Made by a program: the position numbers and the translations under genes. 64,000 nucleotides of DNA from contig NC_089394.1 of the NCBI RefSeq assembly GCF_003171515.1, positions 930,001 through 994,000 on the forward strand. The letters are read 5' to 3'. Under the pieces are notes generated by a model. That model worked only from the letters and a program-made list of their open reading frames with translations, made no database searches and was not told where the DNA came from. Shown here in pieces: positions 31,142 to 43,715 of the stretch (the stretch's first letter is position 1; the number at the start of each line of letters is the position of its first letter). Origin of the DNA: Pyrenophora tritici-repentis (lineage: Eukaryota > Ascomycota > Dothideomycetes > Pleosporales > Pleosporaceae).

Positions 31142-32151
31142 GACAAGCGAATAGGGAGTGCTGTCTCCCAAGTGTTGAGCCCCGGACGTTGGATGACGTA
31201 TAGTGTAGGCCTAATGCACGCAATGACCTCGTCGTCGTTTCGCTTCCCCTGGATTATCCGTGCCGCGTGGCTACGGGTATCAATGCAAATCAATGGTGGT
31301 GGGCCATGATCTTGGTGGGAGTATGTTCACGGTGGGAAAATGATGTGTGTTGCGAGGAGAACCAGTCATATTGCGGGCGGCTTAGGGTCGAAATTTTCAG
31401 TCGCGCATGCAATCCGCACACTCGACAGAACAACAGTTCGATAGGAGAGCAGACCTAGGTACAAGGTACAGGGCGACATACACGCAGTAGTAATGACGGC
31501 TGACCCTGCAGGGTCCCGTTGTTATTTACGCCTTCCGAGATTCTTTTTCTCAACCCTCGCCCTGTTCTATGTCGTGCATGTAGACCTTCTGCACGAATGA
31601 GGTGGCATTCTCAACATGAAGATCACCGCGCTGAAGGGGAATCTCGCAGCTGTTCGTACTGAAGTGCGCTTGCTTTTGGGCAGTACAGGAAGCTTGCATT
31701 CCTTTTTTGATGAGGAACAGGCGGTAAAGACTGAGGAATGCGCAGGTATGTGCTTCACCGGAACGCAACTCTTCCGGCAGTCTTTACTCTGCTTCGTATT
31801 CTTCTCTTGATTACAGTTATTTATAACGAGCCGTCAGAGCTATTGTCCAAGGTTGATGCCGTCGCGTTGCGCTGTGGTTGCGCGCGGGGTGTGGGGGCCA
31901 AGCAGTGACGTGTTATCGCTCACGGCAACGGAGTGTTGACAGCGCCCAAACATTGGCCCGCGAGTCATGGCAGGTGCAGTGCGTGCACCCACTCTACACC
32001 GTCTATGCACCTTCTACAGACAACCTGGTCGAAACATAGCTTGGACTATTGCTACCACCTCCTAGAAGCTATTTTGGACGAAAGAATGTATCCACTACAC
32101 ACGACCGCTTCTGCGCCTTCCATGCGCGCTTCGGAAAACCATCGTCCTGCC
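31142..32151. other. Divergent intergenic region (TRM3 / kinesin)
   Basis: No coding sequence is supported. It should hold the promoters of both divergent genes. Short frames near 31560-31810 have no family signal. Confidence 0.5.
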
Positions 32152-33972
32152 ATGGCTCCATTAACCCCAACAAACGACGACCCGGGCAACGTGAAGGTCG
32201 TGGTCCGATGCAGAGCTTTTGTACCCAGAGGTACGTCTGCAGCAGGCTAACTGGCATTGACACGTACTGACCCACTACAGAAAAGGAAAAGGGAACGAAA
32301 TGTCTTATCCGTATGGACCCAGCATCGCAGAAAACAACTCTCTATGCGCCGCAAGAGGGAAACGGACGCAGGGTCCTCGAAGACAAAGAGTTCACCTTTG
32401 ACCGCTCATACTGGTCGCATGACGAGAGCGACCCGCACTATGCCCACCAGGAAGACGTCTACCGCTCCTTTGGCGAAGAGTTCCTCGACCACAACTTCAG
32501 CGGTTACCACACATGTATCTTCGCGTACGGACAGACGGGCTCGGGCAAGAGTTATACCATGATGGGCACACCAGACAATCCAGGTTTGATTCCGCGAACG
32601 TGCGAGGAGCTGTTCGACAGGATCGCCCATGAACCGTCACCCAACACCAATTACCACGTCCAGGTCTCCTACTTTGAAGTATACAACGAGCACGTCCGCG
32701 ACTTGCTCACCCCAAGGACGAACCCGCCCATCTACCTCAAGATCCGCGAGAGCCAAAGGGACGGTGTCTACGTGCAGGGTCTGACTGAGGCCGAAGTGAA
32801 GAGCTATGCTGACGTCGCGCGCTTGATGAAGGTTGGTGATATGGTAAGTATCTCGTCCTGTGTCGAATCTAATGGTTTACTAACCAACTATGCAGAGTCG
32901 AACAACGGCATCCACTAAGATGAACGACACATCGTCCCGCTCCCACGCCGTCTTCACAATTCGCCTCAAGCAGATTACACATTCCCTCCTCTCCGACGAG
33001 ACCATCGAACGTACAGCACGCATGCGCCTCGTCGATCTCGCTGGTTCCGAACGTGCCAAATCCACAGAGGCGACTGGAGCTCGACTGAAGGAAGGTGGGC
33101 AAATCAACAAGTCTCTTACTACGCTTGGGCGCGTCATCGCTGCACTCGCGGACCCACGGCGACACGGTGCCAAAGGACGGCGGCCGCGCGAAGTCGTTCC
33201 ATACCGCGACTCGGTCTTGACATGGCTGCTGAGAGACTCTCTGGGCGGCAACAGTAAAACAGCCATGGTCGCCTGCATTGCGCCAGCCGACTACGACGAG
33301 ACCCTCTCCACTCTTCGCTACGCCGACCAAGCGAAGCGGATCCGCACTCGTGCCTTGGTCAACCAGGACTGTATGTCAGCTGCACAGCGAGACGCCCAAA
33401 TCGCCGAGATGTCGGAGCAGATCCGGAGTCTCCAGGTCTGCGTCAATGCCGCGAGTCAACGGAAGAGAGAAGAGGCTACTGAGCTGGACGAGTACCAGAG
33501 ACAGGTCGCACTCATGCAACGTCTCATGGAAGAGAACCGACAGGTCTCGGCAGCAAAGATCAAGGCGCTCACGTCCGAAGTCGAAGAGCTACGCCCTCTC
33601 AACGTGACTCTGCGCGCCGAGATCGACACATTGCGTCGCCATCTCGCTCTTGCCCTTGGAGAACTCAAGAACCCCATCGTCTTACCTCCGCCACGAGAAC
33701 TTGGCACACCGGACTTTGAGAGCGATGCATGGCTTGGCGAAGGGGAGGGCACAGAGGGCTTGGTTGCTCCCCCTGCTGACGGTGAGGCTAGCGATGGTGA
33801 CTCTGATTCTGGTTACGACGAGGGTGACCATGACGAGCTGGCACAAGAGCTGCAGGACGAGGCGGAGAACTTCCTAAGGGATCTAGGCATGTTCCGCAGG
33901 AAGGTCGGCAGTGACGTGGAGAGATTCGGAATTCGCGAAGGGCTTGCTGAAATCATTGGGAACGGTGTTTGA
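32152..33972 (+). CDS. Kinesin-3 family motor protein, short form (three exons)
   Basis: Exons 32152..32230, 32281..32843 and 32896..33972 encode 572 residues; the introns are 50 and 52 bp and phases match. The motor domain spans about residues 12-365: [10 protein letters not shown], the P-loop [10 protein letters not shown] (about 108), switch [12 protein letters not shown] (about 220), switch [10 protein letters not shown] (about 258), and the neck helix after [12 protein letters not shown] short coiled coil (about 380-470) and an acidic stretch ([16 protein letters not shown]) follow. There is no FHA or PH domain, unlike full-length Unc104/KIF1. Motor sequence and overall size resemble the short fungal kinesin-3 called UncB in Aspergillus. 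It moves along microtubules using ATP; its cargo is not deducible. Confidence 0.88.
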
Positions 33973-34304
33973 ATATGACGAGAGACGAGAGATGAGGGAC
34001 TTGTGCTAAGAATGATGAAGGAACCGGACTTCTACGGCGCACAAATTGATTACAAATGCATGAGCGACGGCGTTTTGTTCCTACAAGGCGTAGTGATGGG
34101 CAAGGATAGTTTAGTAGCAGTATATAGTATTCGAATAATGCAGAGCATTTTGTTATCATTTATAGCGTATGATTGTGTACAGCATAGTTATGGGTGACCC
34201 AGCCTCGGCGGATGTTGAGAGCTATGACCGCGACTGGAACTCGACCCCAACGCGCAGGCTCCCGACACCTTCGCGCAATGCTACCGCGATAGCTGCGACC
34301 AACC
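33973..34304. other. Short intergenic region (kinesin / VPS16)
   Basis: About 330 bp between tandem genes, holding the kinesin 3' flank and the VPS16 promoter. Nothing else is seen. Confidence 0.5.
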
Positions 34305-36950
34305 ATGTCCAAGCCAACAGCCAACTGGGAGAAGGTCGGCGACAAGTTTTACCGAAAAGTGCAGCTCTACCAAGCTGTATTTGACCAGGACCTTGAGCTC
34401 GAGAACTACAATGTGGTGGGGGCGCCGTATAGCGGTGCTGTAGGTAGGTATGTCCCGCTGGCCTGCTATTGACTGCGCGTGTCTATGGATAAGTGAAAAC
34501 TGACTGTAATAGCCATATTTCGCGATGAAGAGAAGCTGCATACCTATAGGGGTCCCGGCGCATCCAAGCCTAGCATCGACATCTATAGCTGCGCGGGCAA
34601 GCTGATCCGGAGCATAAATGTACGATGCCTGCACATGGACCATGGCGAAGACCGCATCCAAGCTGACGGCATGTAGTGGGACAAGGGCACAATCAAAGGC
34701 CTAGGCTGGTCTGAAGATGAGAAGCTGCTCGTCATCACATCAGACGGCACGGTCCGCTGCTACTACGATCTCCAGGGCGACTTCGTGCCTTTTACACTCG
34801 GTCATGGCGCAGAAGAATTTGGCGTCGTATCCTGCAAGTTCTATGGTACCGGCTTCGTTGCGCTTCTCGGGAACAATCACCTCATTTCCGTTACCTCGTA
34901 CGCCGAACCGCGCCCCAAGCTCCTCGCTATACCGCCGACCGATCCCGTTATATCGTGGAGCATAATACCGCCTGCCTATTCGCTTTCGCGCTCCGTCGAA
35001 GTCATTCTTGCCATTGGTGCCACACTCTACGTCGTGGATGCGACCGAAGCAGAGGATAGGAACTTCGATGCTGGTCCGTTTAGACATATCAGCGTCAGTC
35101 CGCGTGCTGAATTCCTTGCCTTCTACACCGAGGATGGCAAGGTTTGGGTCGTTAGCGGTGACTGGAGCGAAAAGCTGAGCGAATATGACAGCAAGATAAA
35201 GACTGTACCAAAAGACATGGAATGGTGTGGATCGAACGCTGTTGCGCTGGCATGGGAGGACGAGGTACATTTGATTGGGCCAAGAAGTGCGGCGACCAAG
35301 TTTTACTACGATACTTGGGTGCACCTGTTGCCGGACGTCGATGGCATAAGGCTTTTGACGAATGACATATGCGAGTTCATTCAAAAAGTCCCAGACGAAG
35401 CGGTCGATGTGTTCCGTCTGGGGTCAGATTCGCCTGCTGCAAACCTTCTAGAGGCGTCTTCCCTCCTGGAGCAGAAAAGCCCGAAAGCGGACGACCTCAT
35501 ACAGCTGATCCGACCGAGCCTGGCAGAAGCAGTGGATACATGCATCAAGGCCGCCGCGCATGAGTACAACATCCATTGGCAGAAGGCGCTATTGAAAGCT
35601 GCTTCGTATGGAAAGTCAGTACTGGACTTGTACTCGTCTGATGACTTTGTCGATACATGCGATACCCTACGTGTGTTGAACGCTGTCCGCTTCTACGAAG
35701 TTGGACTACCACTCAGCTACGAACAGTACCGTCGCATGACTCCAGAAAAGCTCGTTGAGCGTCTCACGAACCGTAGCGAATATCTTCTAGCACTGCGCAT
35801 AGCCGAGTACCTGCATCTACCTGCAAATCAGATCCATGGCCATTGGGCACAACAAAAGGTTCGCGTATCGACTGATCCCGAAGAGGAGATATGTAGCCTT
35901 ATAGTCAAGAAGCTTAATGGTAAGCCAGGTGTTTCTTTTGAGGAGATTGCACGGGCGGCGTATGACGAAGGTCGCGTCCGACTGGCCACCGAGCTGCTCA
36001 ACTACGAACCCAGGGCCGGCAAACAGGTTCCGCTACTTCTCAACATGAAAGAAGACAATATCGCGCTCGACAAGGCGATTGAGTCAGGCGATACAGACCT
36101 TATATACCACGTCCTCTTGCATCTACGGAGGAAGCTGCCACTTGCTTCCTTCTTTCGGGTTATTAACAGCAGGCCCGTTGCTACAGCTCTCGTCGAATCT
36201 TCAGCATGGGATCAAGATCGTGAGCTTCTCAAGGATCTCTACTACCAAGACGATCGACGACTAGACGGCTCAAATCTTCTACTATCTGAAGCCATGGCAC
36301 AGGAGACTCACACTGCTGCGCAAGACAAGCTGAAGTTGGCATCGAAGTATCTCCAAGACTCGCGTGACAGCGCCGCTGTTTTCCAACGACAGGCTATCGA
36401 TGATGCCGCCAAGTTGCTTCGTCTGCAAACCCAATTTGAAACAGACCTCAATGGACCAAGAGATTCTACGCCTGCTGGTGCATTGCCGGGTCAGACATAT
36501 ATCGGTCTCTCGGCGAACGAGACCATTTTCCAACTCATCCGCCAGGGTCACCACAAGCGTGCGCAAAAAGTGCAGTCAGAATTCAAAATCAACGACAAGA
36601 CATACACGTATATTCGTCTTCGTGCGCTTGTAGCAGCACGACACTGGACTGAGCTTGAAGAATCTGCAAAGCAGAAGAAGAGCCCGATCGGCTGGGAGCC
36701 ATTCTTCAACGAAATACTCGGTGCAGGCAACACAAGGGTAGCGAGCGTGTTCATCCCAAAGTGTACGACATTGACTGTACCGGAGCGCGTCGAGATGTGG
36801 ATCAAGTGTGGTTTAATGGTCAAGGCGGGTGAAGAGGCTTTCAAAGCGAAGGATAGGGAGCTGTTGGAGGAGATTAGGGTGAAGGCAGGTGGCAGTGCGG
36901 CGGTGGAGGTAGAGAGGCTGTTGGGAATGTTACCGCAGAGTAAGCGGTAA
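34305..36950 (+). CDS. VPS16: Vacuolar protein sorting protein VPS16 (three exons)
   Basis: Exons 34305..34443, 34513..34619 and 34677..36950 encode 839 residues, the normal length for Vps16. The introns are 69 and 57 bp. The start is supported by the family-typical NWEKVGDKFYRKVQLY and DQDLELENY near the N-terminus. The first half is a beta-propeller with SIDIYSCAGKLIRSINWDKG and DGTVRCYYDLQGDF; the second half is an alpha-solenoid (LATELLNYEPRAGKQVPLLL and AIESGDTDLIYHVLLHL are characteristic). Vps16 is a core subunit of the HOPS and CORVET tethering complexes on vacuoles and endosomes, binding Vps33 through its C-terminal part. It is an essential trafficking gene and looks intact. Confidence 0.95.
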
Positions 36951-37317
36951 TTTGGGTTGTAAACGCGTGCCCTTCTAGGAAATAATGAGATACTTCTGTA
37001 TGCACTTGTACGGGGGTGAATAACATCGCATCACAGCATGACATTATTTTCGTTCCGAGATTGCTGATCCGGGAAGCCAAAGAGGGAATAGGCCGCTTCA
37101 AGGTGGTGTTCGGGTGAAATACATCCACTTCATTTCGCACTATTGGGAAGAATCTCGGGATGTGGAGTAAATGACGAGTACCTGAGCTGGTATTACATCC
37201 ACCTGGGTGACGTGAAATACTTTACACTCAGTATTAACAAAGCTACTGTGGCCACCAAATAGACCTATCAGGAATGACATATTTTACCTACACTGCCGTT
37301 TTTAAGTATTTTAAGTA
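36951..37317. other. Intergenic region left of the inverted-repeat element
   Basis: No gene is supported. CACCTGGGTGACGTGAAATA occurs at 37200..37219, and two overlapping TTTTAAGTA copies lie just before the element at 37318. Confidence 0.5.
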
Positions 37318-37748
37318 GGCTGCTGAGATTTGTCCCCAAGTTTTTAAGATTTGTCCCCAACCAAAGTACCGAATCGTTTTACATGCACAAAACTCAACGC
37401 CAGCAAAGATATAAGTGAATGATTGAACGTAATAACTTACGTTTAGGTCTCGCGCAGCTTTCTTAAGAATTCTGAGCCTCTAATTAGTCCACGTTATGGT
37501 TTAATTGCATGTTGAAGTTGGTAGCTTCTCGTCAACTTCAACTCCAGTCAGCTCGCTCCCATCGCTATCAGAATTTACAAAAAGTAGGCAAGAGGTACTT
37601 TTAAGTATGCGAGACGTATCTGTGGCTTCAGAGATAAAAATTACACTTGTGATTGTAGTGAATTTGGATTGTGCAGTGCAAAAGTTGCTATTTTCGGTAC
37701 TTTGGTTGGGGACAAATCTCAAAAACTTGGGGACAAATCACGTCAGCC
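37318..37748. mobile_element. Non-autonomous inverted-repeat element (MITE-like, 431 bp)
   Basis: The segment starts GGCTG and ends CAGCC. Its first roughly 57 bases match the reverse complement of its last roughly 57 with few differences; each arm carries two ATTTGTCCCCAA motifs and then CCAAAGTACCGAA. The nine bases TTTTAAGTA stand directly on both sides (37309..37317 and 37749..37757), as expected of a target duplication. No transposase is encoded. A 9-bp duplication suggests Mutator-type mobilisation (inference). Confidence 0.75.
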
Positions 37749-38032
37749 TTTTAAGTATTGGCAATTTCACTTCTAGCGCCAGCAAATGTGCATGTTACAG
37801 ACCCACTTCCCCGCAGTTACCAGGGCTGCGCCCCGGATCAAAAGTCTTGGAATTCGGGAATGGGGTCATCTCGGAGGTTGCTTCGCCGAAGTGCAGCAAG
37901 ATCAGAAAGTTTACTTGGGTACCTGTGAACGTCGGAATCGACGAACGGCAGTGGGGATCCCGAGAGGGGATATAAGATGGGAAAGAAGCGCCATCAAGAA
38001 AGACATACAGTGTTGAATACCGACTGTGGAAT

Positions 38033-40228
38033 ATGAATATGAGATCTCTCGGCTTTTTGGTTAGCTTGACAGCTGTTGTGCCTACACTTGCCATTCCCTA
38101 CGAAGAATACATCCTTGCGCCTAAATCTCGCACATTACGTCCTGCCTCGATACACAGTACGAACGGGTCCGTTACCAACCCCGAGAGTCTGTTCAGCGTC
38201 AATGGCAGTTCTGTCTTTACTGGCGACGCAGCAACAGCTTACGACTTTGGGATCAACATTGCTGGCCTCGTAACCGTAACGATTGGCTCCGCAAATAGCT
38301 CAGACGAATACATTGGCGTTGCTTTCTCTGAGAGCTCTCTATGGGTGAGCAATAGGAGTAGCGACGCGACTGCCGACGCAGGAAAAGATGAGACACTTTG
38401 GTTCCACGTCAATGGTCCCGGGAGGTATACAGCACCGCGTGAGAAGCTGAGGGGAGCTTTTAGGTATATGACGTTAGTGCATAATGGAACTGGGAGTTTA
38501 GAAGTTACAGGTGCAGAAGTGCATTATACAGCTATGCCTCACTGGAAAGACAATGCGCTAAGAAACTACACTGGATACTTCCATTGCGATGGTATGTAGT
38601 TTCCGTCTATCTTTTGCTTCTCTTATGATAATGGTAAGCTTATAAGTACGCAGATGAGCTTCTCAATCGTATATGGTACGCTGGAGCGTATACAAACCAG
38701 ATCTGCACGATCCCTCCAGACACCGGAAATGCATTGGTTCATCTTGGCGAACCAGGCTACGATAGGTCAGACGACCAGAGCCCGGTCAATGTCACATGGT
38801 ATAATAACTACACGATCACGAGAGGAGAGAGTGTCCTTGTTGATGGAGCCAAGAGGGACAGACTTGTATGGGCTGGTGGTATGCTACAACCACAGAATAT
38901 GGTGGATTACTTCACTGACAAGTATTCACAGACATGGCCATAGCAGTCCCTGCCGTTGTAGTCTCCACGGACGACGTGATATCCATTGAGAACGCGTTGA
39001 ACTCGCTGTTCGCTGTCCAGAACCAGACGACTGGAGTGCTTCCATACGCCGGTCGACCTTTCCCTTCTGTAATATCGTTCACATATCACCTTTACACTTT
39101 GATTGGTGTTGCAGACCACTATCTCTACACTGTAAGCGTTCCATGACTCTTCTCAACATGTTGCTGACCAAGCCCCAGGGTGAAATCGACTACCTCAAGT
39201 CCCTTTGGGAGCAATACAAATTTGCTCTCGCCTTCCCACTAGCGAACATTGATGAATCGGGACTGATGAATGTCACCTCGCCCAGCGACTGGCTCCGTCT
39301 TGGCATGGGTGGACACAACATCGAGGCAAATTCCATTCTATATTACACGCTTAATCAGGCCATCTACCTCGCCGAGGTGTTGAATGATACCGCGAACGTT
39401 TCAACCTGGCGAGACACTGCTGAGCGCATCAAGGTGGCCGCCAACGATCTACTTTGGGATACACAGGAAGGAATGTACAGAGACAATGAGACAGCAACAT
39501 TGATGCCCCAAGACGGCAACTCCTGGGCCGTCGTCGCAAACCTGACGCTCAACGCGACGCAGAATGCCCTCATCTCTTCGCGACTGAACTCGCGCTGGAC
39601 ACCTTACGGCGCACCTGCCCCCGAAGCCGACGATTCTATATCGCCGTTCATCTCTGGTTTTGAGCTACAGACTCACTTTCTCGCACAGAACACTAGCGCT
39701 GCTCTCGCGTTGATGAGACTGCAGTGGGGCTTCATGATGGATGATCCTCGCATGACCAACTCGACGTTTATCGAGGGCTACAGCACGACTGGGCAACTAC
39801 ACTATGCGCCGTACCTCAATGACGCTCGGATCAGTCATGCCCATGGGTGGGCTACGGGACCAACGAGTACATTGACCCAGTATGTGGCTGGAGTGCAGCT
39901 TCTCAGTGCTGGTGGTGCCACATGGCGCATAGCACCCAGTCTAGGGGACTTGAAGTTTGCAGATGCAGGATTCACGACGAAACTGGGCTTCTTCGGAGCA
40001 AGGACCCAGATCTTGAATGGTAGCGTAATGTTGGAGTTTGAGGCCCCGGAGGGTACGACAGGAGAGGTGATGATGCCGGTGCTAGACTGCGCTGGTAGAG
40101 TCGTCCTGAGAGGCCAAGGTCGGCTGAGCGGCTATCATGTTGTTGACGTCCGCAAGGGAGGGGAAGCTGCCTCGGTGGAGCGTGTTGCCGGAGGGAAGTG
40201 GACAGCTACGTTTCAGTGTTTGCAGTAA
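38033..40228 (+). CDS. Secreted alpha-L-rhamnosidase-like glycoside hydrolase, GH78 type (four exons)
   Basis: Exons 38033..38591, 38654..38878, 38932..39131 and 39179..40228 encode 677 residues. The introns are 62, 53, 47 bp with canonical sites, and their phases agree. A signal peptide is present (about residues 1-23). An N-terminal beta-sandwich region is followed by a six-hairpin catalytic barrel with DGAKRDRLVWAGDM, where acidic residues of the RDR-x-WxGD block are typical catalytic candidates, then SFTYHLYTLIG, WLRLGMGGHNIEAN and, late, HAHGWATGPTSTLTQYVAG. A C-terminal beta-sandwich closes the protein. The family releases rhamnose from pectin side chains or plant glycosides; substrate is not predictable. 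Many N-x-S/T sites fit a secreted glycoprotein. The MITE-like element ends about 285 bp upstream of the start. Confidence 0.88.
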
Positions 40229-41311
40229 GCAAGGTCTAATATTAGACTAAAAGAAATGAAGTAGCGGCGATCAGCTGCATGTATAGCGGCAGACATTCTC
40301 TGGACCATCGGATTGCGCGTATCTCAGCTCCACACTTGATGCAGATATATGCAAGGAAAGACGACTAAGCGGCTGCGACTGGTGAAGGTTTCGTATAGCA
40401 TAGTAGAGTCGACTGAGCAACCAGTATAGCGGAGGTCATGGTTGCTTCCAAGGTTTTTGTGCCGCTGATATGTGGGTTCACGCTTGTAGGATGCCCAGGT
40501 TGCCTTGGACGGTTCGAAAAACAACAAACAGCACAGAACTATTGCCCCCCGCGAAGATCGGAGGCTTCTAAGGTTTGCGGCGAGAGTAAGCAGTTCGTGA
40601 CAAGCCACAGGGTGGCACGCCAACGTCTGTGAGATGATTTCCAGTTCAAGTCGACAGTAGTTGGAAACGGGTGCAGTGTGTCTGTTGTATGGTGTTGCTC
40701 CACTACGGCATACTCATCCGCTCCAAGAAGATTCAAGACTCAATCCGGATGTGTGTTGACAAGTTGACATGCGCAATACCGGCATAATCCATGCTGTCCT
40801 ACTCTCTGCTGCCACGGACTTGGGTTGGTACCCCGCTATGAATGGTAGGCCGCGCTGCGGTGACACTGGGCGTTCTCGTTGATGTCAACGCGCCTCTGGA
40901 TGAGGCGGGACGTTGCCCCTCACAACCGACTCTGCGTTTCTCTCCAAATAGTCTGGGGGCGCGACCACTATGACCACCCAGCCGCTCGCACCCCGATCGA
41001 CGCTCGATCCCAACATTGCATCACATCCTACAGTGTGTGCTTTACTTCAAGAATTGCAGGAACTGCATATTGCACTTTGTTTCTGCATTCAGCAACAGCG
41101 CTTTTGGCGTGATTACCCTCGTTTGCACGCGATCTCCGGCTGACTGCGACATCGTGCATTCCTCGCTTCCCCACGGCTATCCACTGGCACGACGGGACTA
41201 CTTCATTGCACCGAAAGATTCGAGCACACGTTTCCAACGCCCCACTGCTAGCGGCAACTTTGCATGCGCCTTTGAACATCCATCGATCTCGCTGGCGGGC
41301 CTGCAGACACC
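40229..41311. other. Intergenic region
   Basis: No gene is supported. It should hold the hydrolase 3' flank and the ASE1 promoter. Open frames here lack domain signals. Confidence 0.5.
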
Positions 41312-43715
41312 ATGGACACGAGCTACCTAGCCCAGCAGGTCACCACCATCATTGGCCAGCTGCACGGCCTTTTCGACGACATTGGTGTTCCCAGCCATGA
41401 GCGAGACTCTCGCGAGGCAGAGGTGCGTCTAGACAGTGTATACGTCTTTGCGACTGCTAACAATATGTAGCTCTTCTCTGCGCTTTCCGAAACACTTCAC
41501 AACCAGCTGCGACAGGTCACCAACGAGAAGCATGAGATGACAGAAGAGGCACATCGCCTGCTCAAGACTATCCGGCAAATGGAGGCCTCGCTCGACGACA
41601 ACAAGCCCAACCCAAACTACGAGGATCCCGACGACGACGACATCACCTTCCCGCTGACGCGCTGTTTACAGGGGCTGAAGGAGCGATACAACACCATCAG
41701 CAAGCGACACCAGGAGCGCTTCGAGCAGGTGCGCAAACTCGCCGAAGCCCTGGAGTCATATGCATCGCATCTAGAGGCCTCCTTTGTGCAGATCAAGCTC
41801 CCGCCGACAGAACCCAATGCTACCGTCTCACCTTCCTTCGACATCTCGCCCTCCTACGTCAACAAGCTGGATAACGAGTTCACACGCGTATACGAAGAGT
41901 ACACCAGACGAATCAACACGGTCAAGGTTCTATGTCAGGAAATCATACAACTCTGGGCCGAACTTGGTACTCCACAGGCGCAAACCGACAGCGCAATCGT
42001 GCAATGCCACCGTGACGCGCCGGAGCAACTGGGTCTACATAAGGACGATCTTGCGCAACTCAAGGCGAAAAAGGAACGGTTAGTCGAGGAGAAGCGAAGC
42101 CGGGAACGACGACTAGGCCAATTGCGCACTACCATCGAGGAGCTCTGGGATCGCCTAGGTGTCGAGGAGCGGGAGCGCAAGCAGTTCCTTACGAGCAACC
42201 GCGGGTGTGGCCTGCGCACCATCAACGAGTATGAAGACGAATTGGCCAGGCTGAACGAACTAAAACGCCAAAACCTACATTTGTTTGTCGAAGAGGCGCG
42301 ATGCAAACTCCAGGAGCTTTGGGATGCTCTCTACTTTTCCGAGGAGGAGATGCTCGACTTTACACCCGCCTTTTCAGATGTTTGCAGTGACGCCCTACTA
42401 TCCGCACACGAGTCCGAGATTGCGCGCCTCGAAGCACTAAAGGAGCAGCGACTACCCATCCTCCAAAAGATCGACCGACACCGCGAGCTGATCAAGGAAC
42501 GCGATGACCTCCAGCAGTCCAGTCAAGATGCAACACGCCTCATGGCACGCGGCAACAAGGGCGAGAGGCGCGACCCAGGCAAGCTCCTGCGCGAGGAGAA
42601 GATGCGCAAGCGCATCGCAAAGGAGCTGCCCAAGGTTGAGGCTGTAAGTACACAATATCCCTCTACCAGAAGCAGGACTAACAGCATGGCAGGAATTGAA
42701 GGACACTCTCGAGAACTGGGAAGACGAGTATGGCCGCCCCTTCCTTGTCCATGGCAATCGATACCTCGACGAACTGTATGCCGCCGCCGCTGCTGCAAAG
42801 GCCGCTCCACCTCGCGCAAAGACTCCCTCAAATACGGGCATGCCTTCAAAGCCAGCGACGGTATCCAGATCGACGGCCCCCAGTCGCGCTGGGACAGTTC
42901 GTGGACCACCCCCAACCCGATCAAAGACTCCCTTATCAAACTTCGGCGCAAGCGTCTCCCGTCATACCTTATCCAGCTCTGTTTCGTCAGGTATTTCTTC
43001 AAACTTTGGTGCTTCTGTTTCGGCATCAGGTCCGAAGAGTCCTTCGAAAATCCCTTCTCGTGCGACACTCAAGAGTGCACCTCTGGGCGACAACCCATCT
43101 GAACGTCGACCGGCGCTTTCCAGAGAAGACTCAACGACACTCCGGAAGATGGCGCCGCCAATGGCACCTCCTCCACGCATGAAGGACCTCTTTGTGCCAC
43201 CAGAACCATCTACAATGGAGACACCGATGAACCGATTTGCTTTCAACCGTGGAGAGCGCAGCGAGAGCATTGTACGTAACGTACCGCCAGAGGACCCCTA
43301 CGACGACGGTCCTTCTTACATGGGACATCACAACACGATGCGTGGTGCCTATACGCCAACGTACCCTCCACCATCGCTATCTTCCGCAAGCAGTAGACAG
43401 ATCTCACAAACCTCGTCGAACGGGACGGCTGCTACGGGTGTCACGATGCAGTCAGGGTCGGAGAACTGGGAGACGTTCAGTGAACGATCAGACGAGCCTC
43501 CCGAGGAGGAAATCGACTTCCACCATTACCGACGGCAGATGAAGCGCTATACACCAGAAGGCGGCCATATAGCTAGCCCACGTGGCGTACAAGGCAAGAA
43601 GATCCGCAGCATACGCAGCGTCGACGGCGAAGCTCTAACGGAGCAGGACGGTCGCATGGTACGGGTCAAGGAAGGCTCAGACGCGGGCTGGACGGATGAT
43701 GGCGACGGGTATTGA
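41312..43715 (+). CDS. ASE1: Anaphase spindle elongation protein ASE1/PRC1/MAP65 (three exons)
   Basis: Exons 41312..41422, 41471..42643 and 42693..43715 encode 768 residues; both introns (48 and 49 bp) are in phase 0. The N-terminal two thirds are long coiled-coil/helical with the family's repeated IxxLWxxL pattern: IIQLWAELGTP, TIEELWDRLGV and KLQELWDALYFSEEE. The spectrin-like microtubule-binding block follows, RHRELIKERDDLQ to LREEKMRKRIAKELPKVE, and then WEDEYGRPFLVHG, highly typical of Ase1/PRC1. The last 270 residues are disordered, rich in Ser/Pro/Arg, with CDK-like S/T-P sites. The protein crosslinks antiparallel microtubules in the spindle midzone during anaphase. The assignment is secure. 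Confidence 0.94.

Noticed and set aside
34621..34676. Stop codon upstream of the VPS16 main frame, suggesting a truncated gene
   Set aside because: Two short introns with good sites join the upstream family-typical N-terminus in phase.
38734..38943. In-frame stop in the rhamnosidase-like gene at about 38941, suggesting a pseudogene
   Set aside because: A canonical 53-bp intron (38879..38931) removes the problem and restores the conserved RLVWAGDMAIAVPAV sequence.
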